Part shown: positions 11,953 through 19,980 of the stretch, one piece after another
Numbering within the stretch: the stretch's first letter is position 1
How the letters are laid out: each line of letters starts with the position of its first letter
Origin: Gonocerus acuteangulatus
Taxonomy: Eukaryota > Arthropoda > Insecta > Hemiptera > Coreidae
NCBI GenBank assembly: GCA_946811695.1
Contig: OX328126.1
Span: 10,584,246 to 10,648,245 of the forward strand
Reading direction: 5' to 3'
DNA length: 64,000 bases
The notes under the pieces: generated by a model
Seen by the model: the letters and a program-made list of their open reading frames with translations, nothing else
The model's database searches: none
Told to the model about the DNA's origin: nothing
Made by a program: the position numbers and the translations under genes

Positions 11953-13557
11953 ATGGAAAAACCGACTGATAAAAGGCATAAGATGGATAACATGTTTTCG
12001 TCACGCGATACAGAAAACGAATCCATTATTACGGAAGCAATTCCAAAATTCCTAATAATTAATAGAACGGGAGGAGAAAACTTTTCAAAAATTAGCCCTT
12101 TCTTTATCAATAAAGCAGTAACAGGTTATGTAGGGACAGTTAAAAATATTAAGAAACTTAAAGAGGGTAGTATTTTGGTTGAAGTTAATAACGGTCTTCA
12201 AGCGAAAAAACTTCTAGATTGTTGTAAATTATGTAACCAATTTGAGGTGGAAGTAGTTCCCCATTCAAAACTGAATCAAAGTCAAGGAGTCATTCGCTGC
12301 TACGAATTAGATTTAGTTGAAATAGATGAGATTAAAAATGAGTTAAAATCCCAAAACATATCAGACGTGCACCGATTCACGATTAAAAGAAACCGTGAGA
12401 AAATAAAAACACATAGTTATCTCCTTACTTTTCAAATTCCCGATGTACCAAAAAATATTAAAGTGGGGTATCTCAATATTCCTGTGAAACCTTATTATCC
12501 TAATCCTACTAGATGCACGCGATGTTTACAATTTGGACATATCAAATTTTACTGTGCAAAACCTTTTATGTGTAGTTCCTGTAATAACCCCAAACATGAG
12601 GGCAATTGTAGTAAGCCAGTCATGTGCGCTGTTTGTAAGGGACCGCACAACAGTTTTGACAAAAACTGTCCAACCTATATAATCGAGAAAGAAATAAAGA
12701 AAATTCAAATTAATGAAAAGATTCCGTATGGAGTTGCAAAAAGTAATTTTTTTAATAATGTACCGCAGAACCTACTGATAAAAACGCCAAAATACTCGGA
12801 AATATTACTGAAATCAAATAAACAAAAGACAGCAAGTGTAGAAGTAGGAGTACAAACAGATTTTATTCCTGAAAATATTGATTACAAACATTCATTTCAA
12901 ATTGCTTCGGTTGGAATTCAAACATGTACAGAGGAAGTGGTAGCACTGCGTTCCCCATCCCCTCCTTCTCTTTCTCACGAGCCCCTCTCACTCCGTTCTG
13001 CCCCCTCCACCCCTAGCCTTCTCCCCACCTCTCCTAGTGCTCCCACTATCTCTTCCCCTGTCCCCACCGCTACTTCCCATGTCCCCACCTCTCCCAGATC
13101 TTCACCTACCTCTCCCCCTGTCCCCACTCTTACTTCCCATGTCACCACCTCTACTTCCCATGTCCCCATTGCTACTACCCCTATTCCCACCTCTACTTCC
13201 CATGCCCCCACCTTTACTTCCCATGTCCCCACCACTACTACCCCTATTCCCGCCTCTACTTCCCATGTCCCCACCTCGACCTCCCCTCTCCCCTCCAGTG
13301 TTTTAACCTCTACTAACTCTTCTTCTCCTCCTCTCCCCTCCGCTACTATAACCTCCCCTTCCCCAGCCTCTTCGCTGCTCCCCTCTACTCCCCTTACCAC
13401 TACTCCTCGGGATTTAGATCCCGGCGAGCCTATAGTGAACACGAATATAGATAGCAAAACCATGAACCAAAAGATCACAAATCGGGCAAATAAAAAATCT
13501 CAGCAAATTTCAACCTCACTTCCAAAATCACCAAGAAAAAAAAGAAACCATAAGTAA
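11953..13557 (+). CDS. I-clade LINE ORF1 (gag-like, CCHC knuckles)
   Basis: An intact 534-residue gag-like nucleocapsid protein of an I-type non-LTR retrotransposon, expected to bind element RNA in the cytoplasm. Residues about 45-180 look like an RRM-type fold (YVGTVKNIKKL, SILVEVNNGLQAKKLL). Three zinc knuckles lie at about 188-248: CTRCLQFGHIKFYC, CSSCNNPKHEGNC and CAVCKGPHNSFDKNC. Residues about 335-490 are a Pro/Ser/Thr-rich spacer with degenerate repeats (TSHVPTST), encoded by CT-rich DNA. The tail is basic (SPRKKRNHK). The start is an ATG in context AAGATGG. The polypyrimidine spacer produces long spurious minus-strand frames. Confidence 0.85.
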   Translation: MEKPTDKRHKMDNMFSSRDTENESIITEAIPKFLIINRTGGENFSKISPFFINKAVTGYVGTVKNIKKLKEGSILVEVNNGLQAKKLLDCCKLCNQFEVEVVPHSKLNQSQGVIRCYELDLVEIDEIKNELKSQNISDVHRFTIKRNREKIKTHSYLLTFQIPDVPKNIKVGYLNIPVKPYYPNPTRCTRCLQFGHIKFYCAKPFMCSSCNNPKHEGNCSKPVMCAVCKGPHNSFDKNCPTYIIEKEIKKIQINEKIPYGVAKSNFFNNVPQNLLIKTPKYSEILLKSNKQKTASVEVGVQTDFIPENIDYKHSFQIASVGIQTCTEEVVALRSPSPPSLSHEPLSLRSAPSTPSLLPTSPSAPTISSPVPTATSHVPTSPRSSPTSPPVPTLTSHVTTSTSHVPIATTPIPTSTSHAPTFTSHVPTTTTPIPASTSHVPTSTSPLPSSVLTSTNSSSPPLPSATITSPSPASSLLPSTPLTTTPRDLDPGEPIVNTNIDSKTMNQKITNRANKKSQQISTSLPKSPRKKRNHK

Positions 13558-13708
13558 TAATAATTATGACACGTATAAACTCACACCTTTAATAAACAAA
13601 GATCAAATTGCTTGTTTGTTTGTGGCATTTTTGGGCGAAAGAACCCCACGGTCGTCATCGCCCTACCGTGCAGACAGCTACACAAATTACTCACCGCATG
13701 CTCACGAG

Positions 13709-13738
13709 TTTTATTTTTTATTTTTTCCCTTTCTTTCC

Positions 13739-13770
<32 letters not shown>

Positions 13771-13964
13771 CCCTTTCTTCTTCTTTTTTTTTTTTTTTTT
13801 TTCTTTTTTTTTTTTACAACTGGTACTCTTTTATTTCCTATTTTTTCCCCTTTATTCTATTTTTTCAGCCATTTGTCTTTTCTATTTTTTTTTTTTTTTT
13901 TTTTTTTTATTTTATTTTTTTTTTTTTTTCCCTTTTTTTTTCCTTTTTTTTCCCCCTTTTTTTC

Positions 13965-14003
<39 letters not shown>
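13709..14003. repeat. T-rich tract: expanded A-tail of LINE element A
   Basis: Nearly pure T on the plus strand with short C runs, that is poly(A) with G interruptions on the minus strand. It lies directly beyond the 3' end of minus-strand LINE A and is best read as its poly(A) tail, expanded into a simple repeat. Low-complexity frames here are not genes. Confidence 0.75.
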
Positions 14004-14235
14004 CCACCTTTCTCCCGGCACTTTTAGTCTCTTTACCTGAACATTCATATTATTGCTTTATTAATCTAAAACTAAGTTAACAGGAAATAAATTAATCTAA
14101 AATTAAAAATATACACTAACTAAGTCTTAATAGCTAAAAAAAAAAAAAAAAAAAAACCTAATGTAACACAAAATATCACAGAAATGATTTAAGAGGGAAC
14201 AAATGTATCACAAGGAGAAAACAGTTGGTTCTCCG

Positions 14236-14237
<2 letters not shown>

Positions 14238-14300
<63 letters not shown>
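14238..14300. repeat. Poly(A) run of about 63 bp
   Basis: A homopolymer A on the plus strand (T on the LINE A sense strand) inside the 3' UTR of LINE A. A shorter 18-nt run lies at about 14137-14156. Confidence 0.9.
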
Positions 14301-14302
<2 letters not shown>

Positions 14303-14450
14303 AAGGATAGATAAATAGGTAGAAAAGTAAAACAAATAAATAGAGATAAGAAGACACCTAGAATGATAAAATAAATAGCTAGAACTTATATATACCTATT
14401 ATTCAAGGATTTGAACTAAATAAACACATATACCTGAACAATCACAGTTA

Positions 14451-17400
14451 TTATATGAGACGATTAAGTCCAGTTATTTTTAAAAATTTGAGCACCTTAT
14501 CAACTGCTGCTGAATTATTACCTAGTGCCTCCTCCATCTTTCTGGGTATTCCAAGCCGTCTTAGCACCATTGTATATTTGCGGCATTCTTCAAAGATATG
14601 CTGTATACTGAGTAGTGTCCGACAGGTAGCGCATCGAGGTGGGTTTGTTCTGGACATGAGATAGGAGTGCGTGAGACGAGTGTGACCAAGCCTGAGTCTC
14701 GCCAACAACACTTCTTCTCCTCGGTTTGATCTGGCCGATGACGCCCAAGGGAGGCAATCTCTCTTTACCATCTTAAGCTTGGTAAAGCCTGCTTCGTTCC
14801 ACATTTCCTGCCACCGTTGCTTAATTGTCTTTAACAGCGGTGAGGCGAGTTCGCTTGCCGTGAGAGTGGTGGGTGTTATAACTGGCATATCGTGCGCAGA
14901 GGACGCTGCTCTGTCTGCCATCTCATTCCCTTTTAATCCTCTATGCCCAGGGGTCCAGACAAGGTGCAAAGTTTTGCCTAAGTCACGCAGCATGGTGGAG
15001 TATTGCAGCAGTTTGATGATCCCTGGATTGTCACTGTACATGTCGTGGATATTCATCAAAGCGCTTCTGGAGTCGGTACAGATCACTACGTTGACCTCGG
15101 GAACTGTCATCCCATGATACACAGCCGCTGATAAAGCAAACAGTTCCGCGGAGTAAATACTGCTGATTCGATGTAATCTAAATTTGTACTCATTTTGTCC
15201 ATCTATAAAAGCGCATGCGGAGGAAACACCAGTGTGTGACCCGTCGGTGTACATCACTCTCTTGTTGCCAATTTTGTCCAGTAGTTCATGGAGTCGATAC
15301 CTCAGTTCGATCTCACTTGAGTCGTTTTTCCGTAGGGCCAAGAAGTGACAACTGGGTTTCATATATTTCCATGGAGGAATGTGTGCATCTTGTTGACAAG
15401 AGGGGGACTCTGCAAGTTCGGCTACTATTGATCTCATGCGGAAAGCAAGAGGTAAGGATGCAGAGGTATGAGCATGAAACAATCCAGAATATTTGGGACA
15501 AAATATGTAGGGATAACAGGGATGCTGAGGCGATGCATATACTTTGCTTATATATTTGGCGGCAAGCCGATGCCTCCTAAACATCAGCGGAGGAATTCCT
15601 GCTTCTGCACACAGCGATAGGACCGGCGTGCTCCGGAAGGCTCCACTTATACTCCTGATTCCATTGAAGTGAATCGTGTCTACAAGTTCTAGTACGGGTT
15701 GCTTGGCTGAGCCATAGACGATGCTCCCGTAGTCTATCTTACTACCCACCATTGCTAGGTAAACTTTCAAAAGGGAGAGGCGGTCTGCTCCCCAGGATGT
15801 TTTGCTCAGCACCTTTAATATTTTCAGCCGGTCAAAGCACCGTCTCCTGAGTTCGCTTACGTGTGGCACCCAGTTCAGTCGCCTGTCGAAGATCACCCCA
15901 AGGAAACGGACTTGTTCTACGAATGGAATCTGATGTGTTCCCAGCAGGAGTGGAGGACATAGTGGCTCCGATCGACGACGGCTGAAGAGAATGCTTTTGG
16001 TTTTCTCCTCAGAAATGCGCAGCCCTGATGTCTTACACCATAGCAGGATCCGATTGATCGTCGCCTGCAGATTCTTCTTGATGTAGTCCACACTCGCAGA
16101 CCGACAGAAAATGAGGAAGTCGTCAGCGTAAAGAAGGCCTTTTACATTAGTTGTCAAACACGTTTTGATTCCATCAATGGCGATTGCAAATAAAGTGGAG
16201 CTAAGGGCACTACCTTGCGGCACCCCAAATTCAGTCTTCACATTCTTGGATAGAGCACCATTTGCGAGTACCCTAAATTGTCTTTCCATAAGAAACTGTT
16301 GAATAAACCTAGGCAGGTTTCCCTGCAGGCCCCATCTGTGTAACATCTGCAATATTCCATGCCTCCATACAGAGTCAAAGGCGTTTTTTATGTCGAACAC
16401 AACTGCAACCACGACCTGCTTATTGATGTAGGCATACTGCAGCTCGCTTTCTAAAATCACCAGATTGTCCGTGGTTGATCGACCCTGTCGATAGGCAGAC
16501 TGCCCCGTCCAAAGCAGATTTTGTTTGTCAAGGGTCCACAGAAGCCGCTTATTAACCATTTTTTCCAAGACTTTACTTAAACAGCTGACCAAGGAAATAG
16601 GCCGATATCCAGAAGGGAACCTTCTGTCTTTATTTACCTTCGGAATAGGAATTATGTGCGAGAGTCTCCAAGCACTAGGAAAAACGCCACTGTGCCAGAC
16701 CTGATTGTATAGCTGTAGTAGCTGGTTTTTGGTTTGGGGAGAAAGGTGACGCAGCATATCATATAGGATGTTATCAGGGCCTGGAGACATGCCTTTAGAT
16801 TTCCTTAGAGAAAATTCCATCTCCCACATTGTGAAGGAGTCATTATAGTCAGCAACTTTGTTGACATGGGCAAAATCTAGTGACTGCGACTCTGCTTTGG
16901 CTTGGTTCTCTAGGAAATCAGGATCAAGTTCGGTTTTTTTAATTCGGAAGGATTCAGCTAGAGTTTCTGCTATCATAGAGCCATCAGCAGTTAGATTTCC
17001 ATCTATACATAGGACCATCGGTGGTACATCTGCTTTGCCTTGAAGGTTCCGAATTCTTCGCCAGACTTCCCTTGCAGGGGTGTTTGCGCTAATGGATGAG
17101 ACATACGTTTTCCAGTAAGTCTCTTTAGCTTCTCTTATAACTCGCCTTGTCACGGCTCTAATTCTTTTGAATTCTATGAAAAACAAAGTAGTCATATTCT
17201 TCTTGAATTTTCGATATGCTCTTCTGCGGTCGCAAATGGCTTTCCTGCATTGGTCATTAAACCAAGGCAGAGATTTAGCTTGTGAGTTCTTTTTCCGTTG
17301 AGGTATGGTGTTAATAGCTGCATCTTGAATGGCTTTCGTTAAAGTGTTGCAATTTATGTCCACGTCTTCAAGGTGCCAACTGGTACAAACAGCAAGATTC

Positions 17401-18185
17401 CCAAATTGTTCCCAATTTGCTCTTCTAAGTGACCAAACTGCTTTCCTATCTGTTTGGTTTGCACATATATCTCCAACAGTAATAACAATGGGGAAATGGT
17501 CACTGTTGTATAAGTCACTGAGGATGTACCAATTGAGTGTTGTAACAAGGGAGTAAGAACATGCAGTCACATCTATGGATGAGGTGCTCCTGTAAGACGA
17601 GCTCAGGTGTGTTGGTTGTCCAGTATTAAGGATATGGAGCTCTGAGTCTTGAAAAAGAGTGGAAATCATATTACCACGCGAATCACTTCTTGTGGATCCC
17701 CAAGCCGCGGAGTGAGCGTTCAGATCTCCCAAGACAACCCGAGGTTGAGGTATTTGTTCCAGAAGATGCCGAAGGTCGCATTCTCTAGCTTGTTCGCTTG
17801 GACGAAGGTAAATATTGCAAAGATGGATTGGATGAGGTAGTAGAATCTTCACTGAGACGGCCCAAAGATTGGTATGTATGCTGAGGACTTCACTTGGAGT
17901 AGCGTTACAGACCATAATCACCACACCACCGCACGCTTTGTCTTTGGATGTATCATCGAGTCTGTAAACCTGATATCCGGGAGGGTCGAAGTCATCATCA
18001 GGTGAGAGATGGGTTTCTTGCAAACAAACACAGACAGGTTCATATCGATCAATCAATATCTCTAAATCGCTCATGTGCTTTACGAGGCCGTTGCAATTCC
18101 ATTGAAGGATTCCATTCCTGAGAGTTGGTCTAGAGGTCATAGAAGTTGCAGATTGTCCAGACTGCCTTGCAAACCAGCCTCCCAT
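14451..18185 (-). CDS. I-clade LINE ORF2: endonuclease, reverse transcriptase, RNase H
   Basis: An intact 1244-codon polyprotein for target-primed reverse transcription. An APE endonuclease occupies about residues 25-240 (LQWNCNGL, LQETHLSPDDD, GDLNAHSAAWGS, SIDVTAC, SDHFPIV). RT is at about 480-760 (GYRPISLVSCLSKVLEKM, FDIKNAFDSVW, GVPQGSALSS, YADD at 686-689, LGVIFDRRLNW). RNase H is at about 976-1105 (YTDGS at 979, YSAELFAL, CTDSRSAL, WTPGHRGLKGNEMADRAA). A C-terminal CCHC-like knuckle follows (CATCRTLLSIQHIFEEC). All catalytic motifs look intact. RNase H plus this layout indicates the I/Nimb group. Its first ATG overlaps the upstream hydrophobic ORF by 56 nt; an internal ATG 15 codons in is an alternative start. 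Confidence 0.9.
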   Translation of the reverse strand: MGGWFARQSGQSATSMTSRPTLRNGILQWNCNGLVKHMSDLEILIDRYEPVCVCLQETHLSPDDDFDPPGYQVYRLDDTSKDKACGGVVIMVCNATPSEVLSIHTNLWAVSVKILLPHPIHLCNIYLRPSEQARECDLRHLLEQIPQPRVVLGDLNAHSAAWGSTRSDSRGNMISTLFQDSELHILNTGQPTHLSSSYRSTSSIDVTACSYSLVTTLNWYILSDLYNSDHFPIVITVGDICANQTDRKAVWSLRRANWEQFGNLAVCTSWHLEDVDINCNTLTKAIQDAAINTIPQRKKNSQAKSLPWFNDQCRKAICDRRRAYRKFKKNMTTLFFIEFKRIRAVTRRVIREAKETYWKTYVSSISANTPAREVWRRIRNLQGKADVPPMVLCIDGNLTADGSMIAETLAESFRIKKTELDPDFLENQAKAESQSLDFAHVNKVADYNDSFTMWEMEFSLRKSKGMSPGPDNILYDMLRHLSPQTKNQLLQLYNQVWHSGVFPSAWRLSHIIPIPKVNKDRRFPSGYRPISLVSCLSKVLEKMVNKRLLWTLDKQNLLWTGQSAYRQGRSTTDNLVILESELQYAYINKQVVVAVVFDIKNAFDSVWRHGILQMLHRWGLQGNLPRFIQQFLMERQFRVLANGALSKNVKTEFGVPQGSALSSTLFAIAIDGIKTCLTTNVKGLLYADDFLIFCRSASVDYIKKNLQATINRILLWCKTSGLRISEEKTKSILFSRRRSEPLCPPLLLGTHQIPFVEQVRFLGVIFDRRLNWVPHVSELRRRCFDRLKILKVLSKTSWGADRLSLLKVYLAMVGSKIDYGSIVYGSAKQPVLELVDTIHFNGIRSISGAFRSTPVLSLCAEAGIPPLMFRRHRLAAKYISKVYASPQHPCYPYIFCPKYSGLFHAHTSASLPLAFRMRSIVAELAESPSCQQDAHIPPWKYMKPSCHFLALRKNDSSEIELRYRLHELLDKIGNKRVMYTDGSHTGVSSACAFIDGQNEYKFRLHRISSIYSAELFALSAAVYHGMTVPEVNVVICTDSRSALMNIHDMYSDNPGIIKLLQYSTMLRDLGKTLHLVWTPGHRGLKGNEMADRAASSAHDMPVITPTTLTASELASPLLKTIKQRWQEMWNEAGFTKLKMVKRDCLPWASSARSNRGEEVLLARLRLGHTRLTHSYLMSRTNPPRCATCRTLLSIQHIFEECRKYTMVLRRLGIPRKMEEALGNNSAAVDKVLKFLKITGLNRLI

Positions 18186-19503
18186 TAATATTCAGAGAAG
18201 CCAAGATAAAAAAGTCTTGAGCATTCCAAACGTGTGAAATACAGCCAAGTATAATGTAAATCAAGAAAGAAAAAAGACGCAATACGACAACAAAAATAAA
18301 AAGGAAGCTAAAACCTAACATTGAGAAAATAAAACCACCTAGGTCAACCTGTGCGTTTGGTAAACTACAACTTGACACAAGGCTGATCATGTGAGACAGT
18401 AAATGCTTTTGATGTATTAGAAATGATGGACAGATTAGTAGCTCCTTACCTAAGAATGTTAAATAACTAGTGGTGGGAGTCAGAATGGAAAGAAAGCCAT
18501 GATCTAAGAATAGCAAAGATCCACCCAAACTTACTAGTTCATTTGGTAGAGCCATTCTTGAATTCAGCTCAACTATGCAAAACAGTGAGACCTTAATATA
18601 AGATAGAAAGGGAGGAGCTACCAGTCGTCCATGTCGTAACAATAAAATAAAGCCAGCAATGAACCTAAAAATACAATAAAAAATATAATTAAAAATTAAC
18701 AAAACTTTTCCTATATCTATCTTTATATCTGTCAAACCTATTTTACACTCAGGGTTGACTAGATGTAATGGTAAGGCATTATGTCTTAAATGTGCCAAGT
18801 AACAATTCATAAAACCAAAAGTAAAATTAGGAGCAAAACTATATTCAAGGAATGATAAAAAAAAACTAATGTAGGACTGATTCTTTGCTAACGATAACAT
18901 AGTGCAGAGATAAATTAAATCAAGAAAACTTGCGTAAAAGTTACAGACTATGAGGGAGAGGTGCCATCTATTAACATGACGGAGATGTATACTCAAGAGC
19001 ATGGAATGAGAGATAAAACGAGCAAAAGATGAAGTTAAGATAAGATCATTGATCATGATATCCCCTTGAATGGATATTCGCTCGACGACCATGAGGTGTA
19101 GACAACCACAAGAACAAACACCACAAACCCACAACTCCGAGTTATTAGGGGAAAGAAAAGTAATAGCTAGTACTAGCTGCTTGAAATAGGTGGTTATTTC
19201 TATATAGCTCAAGAGGAAGATTAGTTTACTTCTCCTTACATAGTTAGAATCCTTACTCGGAAATACGATAGGATTTAATAATCCATACATTAGAAAAAAA
19301 GGTGAACACCACTCTATGTACATGCGTGTGCTAGGAGTGTGTAAAGATTTGTTCATATTCCCGACTCGAGGGACATGTAATGGACTCTTGTTCGCTGGGT
19401 TGTTCATTATGTTAATGATATAAGATTTAATGCTATTAGAAAAGTTCACTATCAGCACTGAAACCATTTGCAGACGATATAGTTTACTATTAGTCATTTT
19501 CAT
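18130..19503 (-). CDS. Hydrophobic 457-residue ORF between ORF1 and ORF2 of LINE A
   Basis: It starts at an ATG 36 nt after the ORF1 stop (19540-19542) and ends 56 nt inside ORF2, giving a compact three-ORF order on one strand. The product is rich in Leu, Ile, Phe and Ser. Hydrophobic stretches long enough for membrane helices lie at about residues 93-118, 180-205, 265-290 and 390-425, with weaker ones near 60-85, 210-235 and 325-350. A Cys cluster (CGVCSCGC) is near 127-134. No signal peptide, zinc knuckle, RT or nuclease motif is visible. I do not recognise the family. Base composition (T-rich sense strand) inflates hydrophobicity, but 457 open codons in AT-rich DNA are very unlikely by chance. 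The opposite strand has no long frame, so it is not a shadow. Confidence 0.6.
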   Translation of the reverse strand: MKMTNSKLYRLQMVSVLIVNFSNSIKSYIINIMNNPANKSPLHVPRVGNMNKSLHTPSTRMYIEWCSPFFLMYGLLNPIVFPSKDSNYVRRSKLIFLLSYIEITTYFKQLVLAITFLSPNNSELWVCGVCSCGCLHLMVVERISIQGDIMINDLILTSSFARFISHSMLLSIHLRHVNRWHLSLIVCNFYASFLDLIYLCTMLSLAKNQSYISFFLSFLEYSFAPNFTFGFMNCYLAHLRHNALPLHLVNPECKIGLTDIKIDIGKVLLIFNYIFYCIFRFIAGFILLLRHGRLVAPPFLSYIKVSLFCIVELNSRMALPNELVSLGGSLLFLDHGFLSILTPTTSYLTFLGKELLICPSFLIHQKHLLSHMISLVSSCSLPNAQVDLGGFIFSMLGFSFLFIFVVVLRLFSFLIYIILGCISHVWNAQDFFILASLNINGRLVCKAVWTICNFYDL

Positions 19504-19539
19504 TTACTAACCACAAATGCCAACAGTAATTATGTTTTC

Positions 19540-19980
19540 TCATTTTCTCTTCTCTCTAGATAGAGATCTTTTACTGTTCTTCTTAAGAGTGCTGTCAGTG
19601 CTTAAGGAAGGAGGAGGTGTACCTGTACCTAGGGAGGTGCGAGAGGAAGAGGACCTAGGAGTATTACCCTGAGTCCCCAGAGGGTTAGAGCGGAGGGAAG
19701 GGGTTAGGGGAATCTGGGAGGAACCACTCCGGGACTTGTGGATGAAGGAAGGAGGATCTGAGGGAAGAGAGGACTCGAAACAGCTAGAGTTAGGTAGAGA
19801 AGTATTGTTCTCAGTAGGATAGATAGGGATAGCCTCTGGAGCTGGCGGAGGGAGAGGAGGAAGCGCGGTTTGGTTAGAAGTCCCTGTAGGTGTAGGAGTA
19901 GGGGGAGCTGGGGCTGGTGGGGAGGTGACGGCAGGGGAAGGGTGGGAAGGAGGGTGGGAGATGACTTCGGAGAGGCTCGG
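19540..19980 (-). CDS. LINE A ORF1 C-terminus (partial, Pro/Ser-rich)
   Basis: An open frame of 146 codons plus TGA (19542-19540), truncated at its 5' end by the element A/B junction. The peptide is Pro/Ser/Thr-rich (HPPSHPSPAVTSPPAPAPPT) and ends in a basic tail (LKKNSKRSLSREKRK). This matches the organisation, though not the exact sequence, of the ORF1 C-terminus at 11953-13557. A longer apparent frame on the same strand is out of phase with this one and is not the coding frame. The zinc-knuckle part is missing from this copy. Confidence 0.7.
   Translation of the reverse strand, partial: PSLSEVISHPPSHPSPAVTSPPAPAPPTPTPTGTSNQTALPPLPPPAPEAIPIYPTENNTSLPNSSCFESSLPSDPPSFIHKSRSGSSQIPLTPSLRSNPLGTQGNTPRSSSSRTSLGTGTPPPSLSTDSTLKKNSKRSLSREKRK

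Larger units (their letters stand above)
11458..13707 (+). mobile_element. I-clade LINE element B, 5' part (5' UTR + ORF1)
   Basis: This is the putative 5' half of a plus-strand I-like LINE. About 500 bp of leader precedes ORF1 (11953-13557), then about 150 bp runs to a T-rich tract where minus-strand element A begins. The matching 3' half with ORF2 is proposed to be 19980-23138, because orientation is the same and the interruption is element A. Assignment of both halves to one element is inference. Confidence 0.55.
13708..19979 (-). mobile_element. I-clade LINE element A with an extra ORF, inserted in element B
   Basis: A minus-strand non-LTR retrotransposon of about 6.3 kb, 5'-truncated within ORF1. 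It reads ORF1 C-terminus (19980-19540), a hydrophobic ORF (19503-18130), ORF2 (18185-14451), a 3' UTR with an AATAAA-type signal near 14060, and an A-rich tail. The 3' UTR also carries poly-T/A runs at 14137-14156 and 14238-14300. Flanking candidates for target duplication are GCTCACGA (13700-13707) and GCTCACTA (19980-19987), 7 of 8 identical. ORF2 is about half identical by eye to element B's ORF2, so these are two families of one clade. Confidence 0.75.

Noticed and set aside
12975..13478. Long minus-strand open frame rich in Val/Glu/Gly
   Set aside because: It is the antisense of the Pro/Ser/Thr-rich spacer of LINE ORF1. The CT-rich DNA lacks stops in that frame by composition.
13608..14080. 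Three overlapping Phe-rich plus-strand frames
   Set aside because: They are created by the T-rich tract that is the tail of LINE A. Low complexity only.
18130..19503. Hydrophobic ORF as an insect chemoreceptor gene
   Set aside because: Multi-helix character and length are vaguely similar, but no family motif is visible, there are no introns or acceptor sites, and it is locked between two LINE ORFs. Treated as part of the LINE instead.
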